Shown: in pieces, positions 51,048-63,551 of the stretch
Numbering within the stretch: the stretch's first letter is position 1
Layout: the number at the start of each line of letters is the position of its first letter
DNA from: Planomonospora sp. ID82291
GTDB lineage: Bacteria > Actinomycetota > Actinomycetes > Streptosporangiales > Streptosporangiaceae
DNA length: 64,000 nucleotides
Assembly (NCBI RefSeq): GCF_015711645.1
Contig: NZ_JABTEX010000002.1
Span: forward strand, 248,001-312,000
Direction of reading: 5' to 3'
Notes under the pieces: generated by a model
Databases searched by the model: none
Seen by the model: only the letters and a program-made list of their open reading frames with translations
Told to the model about the DNA's origin: nothing
Made by a program: the position numbers and the translations under genes

Positions 51048-51884
51048 CCAGCCGGCCGCCCCGGCGGCCGTCGCGCCGCCCAGGATCCAGAGCGTGGCCG
51101 CGTTGCCCACGCCGAGGAGCTTGAGCGCCGAGGCCAGCAGCACCACCGCCAGCAGCGCGCGGATGACGCCGCCGGGGGCCCGGGAGGAGATCCGCGCGCC
51201 GAGGTAGACGCCGGGGATCGAGCCGACGAGCAGCGAGGTGGTGAGGTCGAGCTGGAAGTCGCCGAAGAACAGGTGGCCGAGGGCGGCCGAGGCCACCAGC
51301 GGGACCGCCTGGACCAGGTCGGTGCCGACGAGCTGGTTGGCGCGCAGCGCCGGGTAGAGCGCGAGCAGCGCCACGATGATCAGGGATCCGGAGCCCACCG
51401 AGGAGATGCCGACCACGACGCCTCCGACCATACCGACCAGTAAGGTCGGGATGGGGCGCACGGTGATCTCGTCGAGGTCCGCCGCGGCCGGGCCCTCGTG
51501 CCGGGCCAGCCAGGCCTTGGCGACCAGGCCCGCGACGGCCAGCAGCAGCGCGACGCCCAGGGCGTACTTGACCGTCTGCTGGACCTGCTCGCCGTCGCCG
51601 AAGGCGCGCGCGATGAGCACCCCGCTGAAGGCGGCCGGCACCGACCCCGCGCACAGCCAGCCCACCAGCCGCAGGTTCACGGTGCCGCGGCGCATGTGCA
51701 CGACCCCGCCGACCGGCTTCATCACGGCCGAGGCCACCAGGTCGCTGGAGACCGCGGCGAGCGGCGGCACGTTGAAGAACAGCATCATCATCGGCGTCAT
51801 CAGCGCGCCGCCGCCCATGCCGGTCAGGCCGACGACGATCGCGACGAAGAACGACCCGATCACCAGGGGAAGGTCGATGCCCAT
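50931..51884 (-). CDS. TSUP family sulfite/anion exporter (TauE/SafE)
   Basis: A 317-residue membrane protein with about eight hydrophobic segments. The duplicated TSUP motif is clear: GLTGMGGGALMTPMMML near residue 20 and VGISSVGSGSLIIVALL near residue 160. Family members carry sulfite, sulfoacetate or related sulfur anions, fitting its place next to APS kinase. Its last 39 codons run into the antisense of the glycosidase gene and encode a Gly-rich tail. The ATG overlaps the stop codon of the small frame upstream (TGATG). Confidence 0.88.
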   Translation of the reverse strand: MGIDLPLVIGSFFVAIVVGLTGMGGGALMTPMMMLFFNVPPLAAVSSDLVASAVMKPVGGVVHMRRGTVNLRLVGWLCAGSVPAAFSGVLIARAFGDGEQVQQTVKYALGVALLLAVAGLVAKAWLARHEGPAAADLDEITVRPIPTLLVGMVGGVVVGISSVGSGSLIIVALLALYPALRANQLVGTDLVQAVPLVASAALGHLFFGDFQLDLTTSLLVGSIPGVYLGARISSRAPGGVIRALLAVVLLASALKLLGVGNAATLWILGGATAAGAAGWSLLRNRGGAQVGIAGELPEGAASGGSGVEPGVAPRGAR

Positions 51885-52021
51885 CAGGCGCTCACCGCTT
51901 CCTCGCCCGCTCCGCGGGCGGTCCGTGTCCTCGGCGTCCCCGGCGTGCTCGGCGTCCCCGACAGTCCAGACATCCCGGAAATCCCCGGCATCCCCGGCGT
52001 CCGGGCGGAGGTCCCGCTCAT
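51884..52021 (-). CDS. Small Gly/Pro/Ser/Thr-rich protein candidate (45 aa)
   Basis: A short frame that fits exactly between two genes. Its ATG overlaps the stop of the APS kinase gene (ATGA), and its stop overlaps the exporter ATG (TGATG). GGGGGG about 9 nt before the ATG can serve as a ribosome binding site. The product has a Gly-X-X-like collagenous stretch (TPGMPGISGMSGLSGTPSTP) followed by a charged end. No family is recognised. It may be a real peptide, or a frame whose main job is to carry ribosomes from cysC to the exporter gene. The overlaps at both ends are the main support. Confidence 0.5.
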   Translation of the reverse strand: MSGTSARTPGMPGISGMSGLSGTPSTPGTPRTRTARGAGEEAVSA

Positions 52022-53304
52022 CGCACCCAGCCCCCCTGCAGGAGGGGGTCCAGTACGGCCGCCACGGCCTGCCCGACCGTGATGCCGGTGGTGTCGACGA
52101 CCAGGTCGGCGTCGTCGGGCTCCTCGTAGGGGGCGGAGATCCCGGTGAACTCGGGGATCAGCCCCGCCCTCGCCTTGGCGTACAGGCCCTTGCGGTCGCG
52201 CCGCTCGCACTCGGCCAGCGGGGTGGCGACGTGGACGAGCAGGAAGTCGGCGCCCACGGCCTCGACCATCGCGCGGACCTCGTCCCGCGTCGCGGCGTAG
52301 GGCGCGATGGGCGCGCAGATCGCCAGGCCGCCGTGCCGGGCCGCCTCGGCGGCGACGAAGCCGATCCGCCGGATGTTGAGGTCGCGGTCCTCGCGGGAGA
52401 AGCCCAGCCCGGCCGAGAGCAGGTGGCGGACCACGTCGCCGTCGAGGTAGGTCACCGTACGGCTGCCGCGCTCGGCGAGCGCGTCCCGCAGGCCCCGGGC
52501 GACGGTCGACTTGCCCGAGCCGGACAGGCCGGTGAAGAAGACCACCAGCCCGCGCCGGTGCGGCGGCCCGGGGAGCGTCACCGGCTCCGGGCCGGCCAGG
52601 TGCTCGGCGGCGCCGTAGGCCTCGGCGACGCGCTCGCGCAGTTCCAGGTCGACGGCGTGGTCCTCGCGGGGCGCCAGCGGCACCACGGCGACCGAGACGC
52701 CCTTCACGGCGCTCCCCGTGCCTCGGGCGCCCTTGGCACCCTCGCCGTCCCCGCCGCCTGCCAGGAGCCGGTCGCGGGCCCGCAGCGCGGCGCGGACCAC
52801 CGCGGGGCCGCCCTCGCCGAAGGCCAGCGGCAGCAGCAGGACCGCCGCGCCGAGCTCCTCGGCGGTCGCCTCGATCTCCGCCAGGTCGTCCAGCGGGCCG
52901 CGCATGGTGACGGCCAGGACCTCCCGGCCGGCCAGCTCCTCGCGGACCTCGGCGGGGGTGCGGCGCAGCCGGGCGAACGGTCCGTGCTCGGGGGCGCCCA
53001 GCGCCTCGACCGGCCCGGCGGCCAGGCCGCCGGCGCGCTCGGTGACGGTCAGCGCGGCCAGCGGGGCGCCCTCGGGGTCGCGCAGGACGACCCGGTCGCC
53101 GGGGGCGGCCGGGTGGTCGCCGGGCAGCGCGAGCGTGACCGGGGCCGGCCACGGCGTGCCGTCGGCGAGCGTGCCGTGCTCGGCCACGGAGTGGGCGTCG
53201 GTCGGTCCCATGAAGCCCGTCAGGGGGTGGTAGGCGCCGGAGAGCAGCAGCTCCAGGTCGGCGAGCTCGCGGGCGTCGGGGGTCCACTCGAAGGGCGCCG
53301 TCAT
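52018..53304 (-). CDS. cysC: APS kinase with shortened ATP-sulfurylase-like N-terminal domain
   Basis: A 428-residue protein. The C-terminal 185 residues are a complete adenylylsulfate kinase: P-loop GLSGSGKST (259-267), LDGDVVRHLLSAGLGFSREDRDLNIRRIG, and YAKARAGLIPEFTGISAPYE. It makes PAPS from APS. The first 235 residues look like the PUA-like N-terminal domain of Sat-type ATP sulfurylase (HPLTGFMGPTDAHSV; LADGTPWPAPVTL), but the catalytic QxRN and HxxH parts are not seen, so it probably does not make APS itself; CysDN does. The start is the ATG at 53304 behind GGAG. Confidence 0.9.
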   Translation of the reverse strand: MTAPFEWTPDARELADLELLLSGAYHPLTGFMGPTDAHSVAEHGTLADGTPWPAPVTLALPGDHPAAPGDRVVLRDPEGAPLAALTVTERAGGLAAGPVEALGAPEHGPFARLRRTPAEVREELAGREVLAVTMRGPLDDLAEIEATAEELGAAVLLLPLAFGEGGPAVVRAALRARDRLLAGGGDGEGAKGARGTGSAVKGVSVAVVPLAPREDHAVDLELRERVAEAYGAAEHLAGPEPVTLPGPPHRRGLVVFFTGLSGSGKSTVARGLRDALAERGSRTVTYLDGDVVRHLLSAGLGFSREDRDLNIRRIGFVAAEAARHGGLAICAPIAPYAATRDEVRAMVEAVGADFLLVHVATPLAECERRDRKGLYAKARAGLIPEFTGISAPYEEPDDADLVVDTTGITVGQAVAAVLDPLLQGGWVR

Positions 53305-53382
53305 CTGCTCCACATTCCCGATCGACTTAGTCGGATATGGCCACTGTAGCCACTCCGGTTGTCCCACATCAACCGGTCGGGT

Positions 53383-54099
53383 TCAGAGCACTCGGGTGAA
53401 ATAGTCCTCCGGCTTTCGAATGATCATGGTGATCTCGTCGTGCGAGGCGGGGATGCGGCCCCGCGAGACGGCCTCGATCACCGAGCACGCGGCGCGCACC
53501 AGCGGCCGGTCGGCCGCCGGGCTGCTGGTGCCGAGGAACTCGTCGGTGACCACCAGCCCCCGGGTCAGGCAGTAGGCGCGGATGCCCTCCCGTGAGATGG
53601 CCGGGCCGTACACCTTGGGCAGCGGCCCCGGCGTGCCCGCGGGGACCAGCTTGGGCCACAGCAGCCGCCGCAGCGGCCACGGGGTCAGCCGGGCGCACGT
53701 GCCGTAGGCCGACTCCCGGTCGCGCATCCGCAGCAGCAGCAGCCCGTTCGGCCGCAGGCCCCCGAGCAGCCGGTCGAGCACGAGCTCGGGGTGCTCCAGC
53801 CGCTCCAGCAGGAAGGGCGCGTAGACCACGTCGAAGGCCCGGGGCGGCACCGGGACCGACCGCAGGTCGCCCAGGGCCCAGGAGGTGAGGTCCCCCCGCG
53901 CCGAGGTGTTCGCCCGCACCACCGGGTGGTCCTCGTCGATCCCGACGACGCGGCTCTCCATCTCCAGTTTCAGCGGGTCGGGCCAGCCGCAGCCCGCGAT
54001 CAGGACGTCGAGCCGGCGCCCGCGCCGCTCCGTCCACCGCTCCTGGATCCGTCGCTCGAAGAGGTCGCCCTGTGCGGCGACCGGTCGCATTCCTCTCAT
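53383..54099 (-). CDS. Class I SAM-dependent methyltransferase
   Basis: A 238-residue protein. The SAM-binding motif is VLIAGCGWPDPLKLEME, followed by the acidic VVGIDEDH and the LERLEHPELVLDRLL region typical of methyltransferase-11 type enzymes. The substrate is unknown. The ATG at 54099 follows AGGTGAT; a second ATG three codons on is possible. It is separated by 78 bp from the cysC gene in the same direction and may be co-transcribed with it. A 16-nt palindrome lies just upstream. Confidence 0.78.
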   Translation of the reverse strand: MRGMRPVAAQGDLFERRIQERWTERRGRRLDVLIAGCGWPDPLKLEMESRVVGIDEDHPVVRANTSARGDLTSWALGDLRSVPVPPRAFDVVYAPFLLERLEHPELVLDRLLGGLRPNGLLLLRMRDRESAYGTCARLTPWPLRRLLWPKLVPAGTPGPLPKVYGPAISREGIRAYCLTRGLVVTDEFLGTSSPAADRPLVRAACSVIEAVSRGRIPASHDEITMIIRKPEDYFTRVL

Positions 54100-54109
54100 A
54101 TCACCTAGA

Positions 54110-54125
54110 GTAGTCGATTGACTAC
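54110..54125. promoter_or_regulatory. Palindrome in front of methyltransferase gene
   Basis: GTAGTCGATTGACTAC: a 6-bp inverted repeat around a 4-nt centre, 11 bp upstream of the methyltransferase start. It may be an operator, as no terminator is expected at a divergent promoter. Confidence 0.45.
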
Positions 54126-54254
54126 GATCGGTCACATGCCCCCCGATCGTTCCCGCGGGCCGGACCCGGGCAAGTAGTCTGGGACGCGCAACCCCCGTGC
54201 CCTGCGTTCCGGGGGCCTTTCGTGTTGCCGTCATGGGGGCTGTGGGCGATTTCA

Positions 54255-57839
<3,585 letters not shown>

Positions 57840-57867
57840 AGCGGCGTTTGTCGTGAAGGGATCGCAA

Positions 57868-58494
57868 GTGAAGTCGACTCGAGTGCGCGTCATCCTGGCG
57901 GCCGTGGCCGTGGCGGCCACCCTGACGGCCTGTTCCCAGGAGCAGATCGGGGCCGCCGCCGTCGTGGGCGACCAGCGGATCGGCTCCGGCGAGCTGGAAG
58001 CCGACGTCAAGGAGTACGAGGCGGCGGTGGTCGCCTCCGGTCTGGACAAGAGCCAGCTCCAGCTCCGGGGGTCGGTCCCGCAGGCCGTGCTGACCAACGT
58101 GATCGCCATCGAGCAGCTGGAGCAGCTCGGCGCGCGCAAGGGCGTCACGGTCACCGAGACGGAGGTCGACACCTTCCTCAACCAGATCGCCACCCAGGGC
58201 GGGCAGAGCCGGCGCATGCCCGACGAGCAGATCGCCGTCAACGTCGGCGTGCCCCCGTCGAAGCTGCGCGACCTGGTCCGCATCACCCTGGTCGAGCGGA
58301 AGCTGCTGGCCGGGTTCGGCGCCGGACAGGACGAGGCCTCGCAGCAGGCCGCGTCCCAGAAGCTCGCCCAGGAGGCGGCGACCATCAAGGTCGTGCGGAG
58401 CCCGCGCTACGGCGTGGTCAATCCGCAGTCGCAGGGCGGCGCGGACTCCTACGTCGACGCCGGCCGCTTCGGCGCGATCCCCGCGTCCTCGTAG
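57868..58494 (+). CDS. SurA N-terminal-like lipoprotein
   Basis: A 208-residue exported protein. The signal peptide ends in the lipobox LTAC (C22). The mature part resembles the SurA/PrsA-type N-terminal chaperone domain (VGDQRIGSGELEADVKEYE; VIAIEQLEQLGARKGVTVTE), without a following PPIase domain. It may act as an extracytoplasmic chaperone. The GTG at 57868 behind AAGGGA is preferred over a GTG five codons upstream. A lipoprotein between mfd/mazG and eno is also known in mycobacteria (LpqU), although that is a different family. Confidence 0.82.
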   Translation: MKSTRVRVILAAVAVAATLTACSQEQIGAAAVVGDQRIGSGELEADVKEYEAAVVASGLDKSQLQLRGSVPQAVLTNVIAIEQLEQLGARKGVTVTETEVDTFLNQIATQGGQSRRMPDEQIAVNVGVPPSKLRDLVRITLVERKLLAGFGAGQDEASQQAASQKLAQEAATIKVVRSPRYGVVNPQSQGGADSYVDAGRFGAIPASS

Positions 58495-58515
58495 CCGTCG
58501 ACGGGCGCGACGGAC

Positions 58516-59466
58516 ATGCCGCTGATCCTCGTCACCACCTCGCCCCGGGTCGCGCCGGGCCTGCTGAGCCACCGCGCCTGGCAGGTCCTGGCCGCCGGCC
58601 CGGTGCGCACCGCCTCGCCGGACCACCCGCACCTGCCGTTCCTGGCCGAGGCGGGGATCGAGGTCGAGGTCACGGCGCCGGATCCGGCCGCCCTGGTGCG
58701 CGAGGCGCAGGGCGGGGACGTGGTCTGGCTGGAGGCCGACGAGGCGCTGATGCGCCTGATCGGGCACGCGGCGGTCGCCCTCGACGACCCGCCGGTGATC
58801 GAGGTCGTGCCCGGCTCCTACGACCTGCCGGGCGCGCGCCTGCTCGACCTCGTCGCGGTGATGGACCGGCTCCGCACCCGGTGCCCGTGGGACGCCGAGC
58901 AGACCCACGAGTCGCTGGCGCCGTACCTCCTGGAGGAGGCCTACGAGGTGCTGGAGACGATCGAGGAGGGCGACCGCGGCGCGCTCCGCGAGGAGCTGGG
59001 CGACCTGCTCCTGCAGGTGGCCTTCCACGCGCGCGTCGCGGCCGACCGCCCCGCCGACGAGGGCGGGTTCGACGTCGACGACGTGGCGGCGGGCATCGTG
59101 GACAAGCTGGTCCGGCGCCACCCGCACGTGTTCGCGGCCGTCGAGGTGGACGGCGCCGAGCAGGTCAGCGACAACTGGGAGACGATCAAGGCGGCCGAGC
59201 GCGCCGCCAAGAGCGGCGGCGACGCCGGCTCCCCGGTCGACGGCGTGCCCATGGGCCAGCCCGCGCTCTCCCTCGCCGCGCAGCTGCTGCGCCGCGCCGG
59301 ACGCGCCGGCCTCCCCGCCGGTCTGCCGGAGGGCGTCCCGGCCGACGGCCTCGGCGCCCGCCTGTTCGCGCTGGTACGGCAGGCGCAGGCCGAAGGGCTG
59401 GACCCGGAGGCGGAACTGCGGGCGGTGGCCCGCGCCTACCGCGACATGGTCCGCCGACGACCCTGA
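58516..59466 (+). CDS. mazG: Nucleoside triphosphate pyrophosphohydrolase MazG
   Basis: A 316-residue protein that removes non-canonical or oxidised NTPs. The MazG domain starts about residue 112 (LVAVMDRLRTRCPWDAEQTH) and carries the metal-binding EEAYEVLE, EELGDLLLQVAFH and NWETIKAAER. The first 110 residues are an actinobacterial extension. The start is the ATG at 58516, 21 bp after the lipoprotein gene. The order mfd-(lipoprotein)-mazG-eno is conserved. Confidence 0.93.
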   Translation: MPLILVTTSPRVAPGLLSHRAWQVLAAGPVRTASPDHPHLPFLAEAGIEVEVTAPDPAALVREAQGGDVVWLEADEALMRLIGHAAVALDDPPVIEVVPGSYDLPGARLLDLVAVMDRLRTRCPWDAEQTHESLAPYLLEEAYEVLETIEEGDRGALREELGDLLLQVAFHARVAADRPADEGGFDVDDVAAGIVDKLVRRHPHVFAAVEVDGAEQVSDNWETIKAAERAAKSGGDAGSPVDGVPMGQPALSLAAQLLRRAGRAGLPAGLPEGVPADGLGARLFALVRQAQAEGLDPEAELRAVARAYRDMVRRRP

Positions 59467-59604
59467 GCGGACGGTCCCGGCGGGCGGCTTCCGAGGGCGG
59501 TCACCGGGGCGGGGCCGTACGCGGAAGGCTCTGCGGTGGGGCGGTCGCCGTGCTGGGAAGCAGAGGTCGATAGGCTTTTGCAGCAAGCTATTCTACGACC
59601 TTAG

Positions 59605-60891
<1,287 letters not shown>

Positions 60892-60975
60892 CGTGACAGC
60901 GTACGACTCGCGCCCGTCGTCACATCCCGGGCGCGAGCCGTACCGGCACGGCCCCGGACACGACGCGCGGCGCCC

Positions 60976-61164
60976 GGACCGAGGAGCGAGGGAGCCCGCG
61001 AGGGGGCTCCGGCGTCCGGACCGAGGAGCGAGGGAGCCCGCGAGGGGGCTCCGGCGTCTGGACCGAGGAGCGAAGGAGCCCGCGAGGGGGCTCCGGCGTC
61101 TGGACCGAGGAGCGAAGGAGCCCGCGAGGGGGCTCCGGCGTCTGGACTGAGGAGCGAAGGAGCG
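60976..61164. repeat. 42-bp tandem repeats, each with a hairpin, between eno and ftsB
   Basis: Four full copies start at 60976, 61018, 61060 and 61102, with a partial fifth at 61144. Each holds GGAGCCC-GCGAGG-GGGCTCC, a 7-bp stem. The copies differ by a few bases, and the last two are most alike. The partial fifth copy supplies the AAGGAG ribosome binding site of ftsB. Confidence 0.9.
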
Positions 61165-61170
61165 CAGCGG

Positions 61171-61364
61171 ATGAGCGACGAGGGAAGACGCCGGTCACCG
61201 GCCCCCGAGCCGCGACGCGCAGCGTCGCAATCAGCACAGCGGATGAGCGACGAGGGAAGACGCCGGTCACCGGCCCCCGAGCCGCGGCGCGCAGCGTCGC
61301 AATCAGCAGAGCGGATGAGCGACGAGGGAAGACGCCGGTCACCGGCCCCCGAGCCGCGGCGCGC
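61171..61364. repeat. 72-bp tandem repeats over the start of ftsB
   Basis: Two full copies (61171-61242, 61243-61314) and 50 bp of a third (61315-61364). Each begins with ATGAGCGACGAGGG. The first copy carries a 7-bp dyad (GCGACGC-GCA-GCGTCGC). The period is a multiple of three, so every copy adds 24 residues and a new in-frame ATG. Confidence 0.92.
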
Positions 61365-61815
61365 GGGCGTCGCCGCCGGCACGGTGAAACGGCCGCAGTT
61401 GACGGCGCGGGCCGCAGTGCTCGCGGTCGTGGTGTGCGCGATCGCGATGAGCCTCGCCTACCCCGTCAGGGAGTACATCGCACTGCGCCGCAACATCGCG
61501 CAGCTGGAGCAGGAGAAGGCCAGGGAGCTGGCGGCGATCAGGGCGCTGGAGGACCGGCGCAGGCAGCTGGAGGACCCCGGCTACAAGAAGCAGGTGGCCC
61601 GGGAGCGGTTGTTCTACTGCGAGCCCGGACGCAAGTGCTACGTCGTGATGGACGACGAGCCCGCGGGCGCGAAGGGCGCCGCCGCGCAGCGGAAGGCCGC
61701 CGTCCCACCGTGGTACCAGACGCTCTGGGAGTCGGTCGAGGCCGCGGACACGGGCAAGGGGCGCCGGGCGCCCGCCACCGGCGGCGGGACCGGCGCGGCG
61801 CGGCCCGGGGGGTGA
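61171..61815 (+). CDS. ftsB: Septum formation initiator FtsB/DivIC
   Basis: A 214-residue bitopic division protein. A basic cytosolic N-terminus contains a 24-residue unit repeated about 2.7 times (MSDEGRRRSPAPEPRRAASQ...). One transmembrane helix follows (AVLAVVVCAIAMSLAY, about 83-98), then a coiled coil (RRNIAQLEQEKARELAAIRA) and the conserved QVARERLFYCEPGRKCYVV. By family it joins FtsL and FtsQ in the divisome. The ATG at 61171 has AAGGAG 8 nt upstream; in-frame ATGs at 61243 and 61315 mark the later repeats and lack such a site. Actinobacterial relatives follow eno in the same way. Confidence 0.9.
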   Translation: MSDEGRRRSPAPEPRRAASQSAQRMSDEGRRRSPAPEPRRAASQSAERMSDEGRRRSPAPEPRRAGVAAGTVKRPQLTARAAVLAVVVCAIAMSLAYPVREYIALRRNIAQLEQEKARELAAIRALEDRRRQLEDPGYKKQVARERLFYCEPGRKCYVVMDDEPAGAKGAAAQRKAAVPPWYQTLWESVEAADTGKGRRAPATGGGTGAARPGG

Positions 61816-61882
61816 CCGGCCTCCCTCCGCGGGTCCGGGGAGGCGATAACCTGGACGCCGTTTTCCCGTGGGGGTGTGGCGA

Positions 61883-62428
61883 ATGGTCGACGACCGCGAT
61901 GTGGCCGCGGTGCGACAGCAGCTCGGCCGGGCGCCGAGAGGGCTGCGGGCGGTGGCGCACCGCTGCCCGTGCGGGCTGCCGGACGTGGTGGAGACCGCGC
62001 CGCGGCTGCCGGACGGCTCCCCCTTCCCGACGCTGTTCTACCTGACCTGCCCTCGGGCCAACTCCGCCATCGGGACCCTGGAGAGCACGGGGATGATGCG
62101 GGAGATGCGGGAGCGGCTCGCCGGGGACCCGGAGCTGGCCGAGGCCTACCGCCTGGCGCACGAGGACTACGTCGCGCGCCGCGACGAGGCCGCCGCGGCG
62201 GAGGGACTGGAGCCGCTGCCCCGGGGCATGCAGAGCAGTGGCGGCATGCCCGACCGGGTCAAGTGCCTGCACGCGCTGGTCGCGCACGAGCTGGCGGCGC
62301 CGGGGAGCAATCCCTTCGGCCGCGAGGCGCTCGACGCGCTCGGCGCATGGTGGGCCGACGGTCCGTGCTGCCGGGTGGAGGGGGCGGACCCGCCCCGCAC
62401 GACCGACTCCGAGGAGGACGACCAGTGA
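61883..62428 (+). CDS. DUF501 domain-containing protein
   Basis: A 181-residue protein of the actinobacterial DUF501 family (AVRQQLGRAPRGLRAVAHRC; PDGSPFPTLFYLTCPRAN; MPDRVKCLHALVAHELA). Function is unknown. Conserved Cys and His residues (HRCPCG; CPRAN; KCLHALVAHE) might bind metal or iron-sulfur. It always lies next to ppx in this gene order, and here its stop overlaps the ppx start (GTGA). The ATG at 61883 is used; a GTG at 61868 is possible. TAACCT at 61847-61852 may be a -10 box. Confidence 0.88.
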   Translation: MVDDRDVAAVRQQLGRAPRGLRAVAHRCPCGLPDVVETAPRLPDGSPFPTLFYLTCPRANSAIGTLESTGMMREMRERLAGDPELAEAYRLAHEDYVARRDEAAAAEGLEPLPRGMQSSGGMPDRVKCLHALVAHELAAPGSNPFGREALDALGAWWADGPCCRVEGADPPRTTDSEEDDQ

Positions 62429-63384
62429 CCCGTGTCGCCGCGATCGACTGCGGTACCAACTCCGTCCGTCTGCTGATCGCGGACATCCATCAGGACTCGC
62501 TGCACGAGGTCGAGCGGCGGATGGAGATCGTCCGGCTCGGCCAGGGGGTGGACGAGACGGGGAGGCTGGCCCCGGAGGCGCTGGAGCGGACCTTCGCCGC
62601 GATGCGCGGCTATGCCGGGCTGATCGAGGGGCACGGGGCCGTCGCGGTCCGCGTGGTGGCCACCAGCGCCACCAGGGACGCGGCCAACCGGCAGGACTTC
62701 GCCGCCGGGGTACGGGAGATCTTCGGGGTCGAGCCGGAGGTGGTCACGGGCGCCGAGGAGGCGCAGCTGTCGTTCACCGGGGCGACCGGCGATCTGGTGA
62801 GCCTCTCGCCCGAGACCGGCCTGCCCACCCCCGTCGGCACCCGCCCGCCGTACCTGGTGGTGGACATCGGCGGGGGCTCCACGGAGTTCGTGGTCGGCTC
62901 GACGCACGCGGAGGCGGCGCTCTCGGTGGACATCGGCTGCGTCCGGCTGGCCGAGCGGCACCTGCGCGGGGCGGGCGACCCGCCCTCGGCCGAGGCCGTC
63001 GAGGCGATGACCGCGGACATCGACGACGCGCTCGACCGGGTCGCGGAGGAGGTGCCGGTGGAGCGGGCGCTGACCATGGTCGGGCTCGCGGGTTCGGTGA
63101 CCACGGTCGCCGGGATGGCCCTTGAGCTGGACGAATATAACGCGGATAAAATCCACCACGCGCGGATTCCGGCAGATCGGGCGCATGGAATAGCGCGCCG
63201 CTTGCTGGAGATGTCCCACGACGAGCGGCTGGCCGTGCCGGTCATGCATCCCGGCAGGGCCGACGTCATCGGGGCGGGCGCGCTCATCCTGGACCGGATC
63301 CTCCAGCGGTACGGCTTCGCCGAGGTCGTCGTCAGCGAGAGGGACATCCTCGACGGGATCGCCTGGTCGCTCAGCAAATCTTGA
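62425..63384 (+). CDS. ppx: Exopolyphosphatase Ppx/GppA
   Basis: A 319-residue ASKHA-fold phosphatase. The phosphate loops are AAIDCGTNSVRLL (about 5-17) and VVDIGGGSTEFVVG. It is the short form, without the C-terminal HD domain of E. coli Ppx. It hydrolyses polyphosphate or pppGpp from the end, opposing Ppk1 encoded at 27881-29944. The GTG start overlaps the DUF501 stop by four bases. Confidence 0.92.
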   Translation: MTRVAAIDCGTNSVRLLIADIHQDSLHEVERRMEIVRLGQGVDETGRLAPEALERTFAAMRGYAGLIEGHGAVAVRVVATSATRDAANRQDFAAGVREIFGVEPEVVTGAEEAQLSFTGATGDLVSLSPETGLPTPVGTRPPYLVVDIGGGSTEFVVGSTHAEAALSVDIGCVRLAERHLRGAGDPPSAEAVEAMTADIDDALDRVAEEVPVERALTMVGLAGSVTTVAGMALELDEYNADKIHHARIPADRAHGIARRLLEMSHDERLAVPVMHPGRADVIGAGALILDRILQRYGFAEVVVSERDILDGIAWSLSKS

Positions 63385-63551
63385 CAATATCCGGACAAAA
63401 CGCCATTCGTTATCAATTGAGTGGTCCATCCGTTTTATGGTTAGGTAAAGAAGCTTTAGTGAGGCTCTGCCGTAGGCCCGGCACGGCTGGTGTCGGGGCG
63501 GCAACCGTCTCCGGAGCGCACCCGCTTCCTAACGAAACGGAGCATCCCCTC
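63385..63551 (+). promoter_or_regulatory. AT-rich promoter and structured leader before secreted protein gene
   Basis: 63385-63460 is strongly AT-rich for this genome (for example TTTTATGGTTAGGTAAAGAAG) and probably holds a strong promoter. The following 90 nt are GC-rich with small dyads (GCCGT...ACGGC, and CTCCGGAG) before GGAG and the ATG. I could not match it to a known riboswitch. Confidence 0.45.

Noticed and set aside
60976-61364. CRISPR array
   Set aside because: Repeats are directly adjoining without unique spacers, and no cas gene is present.
63385-63551. c-di-AMP (ydaO-type) or cobalamin riboswitch
   Set aside because: The conserved core sequences of either class could not be found in the leader.
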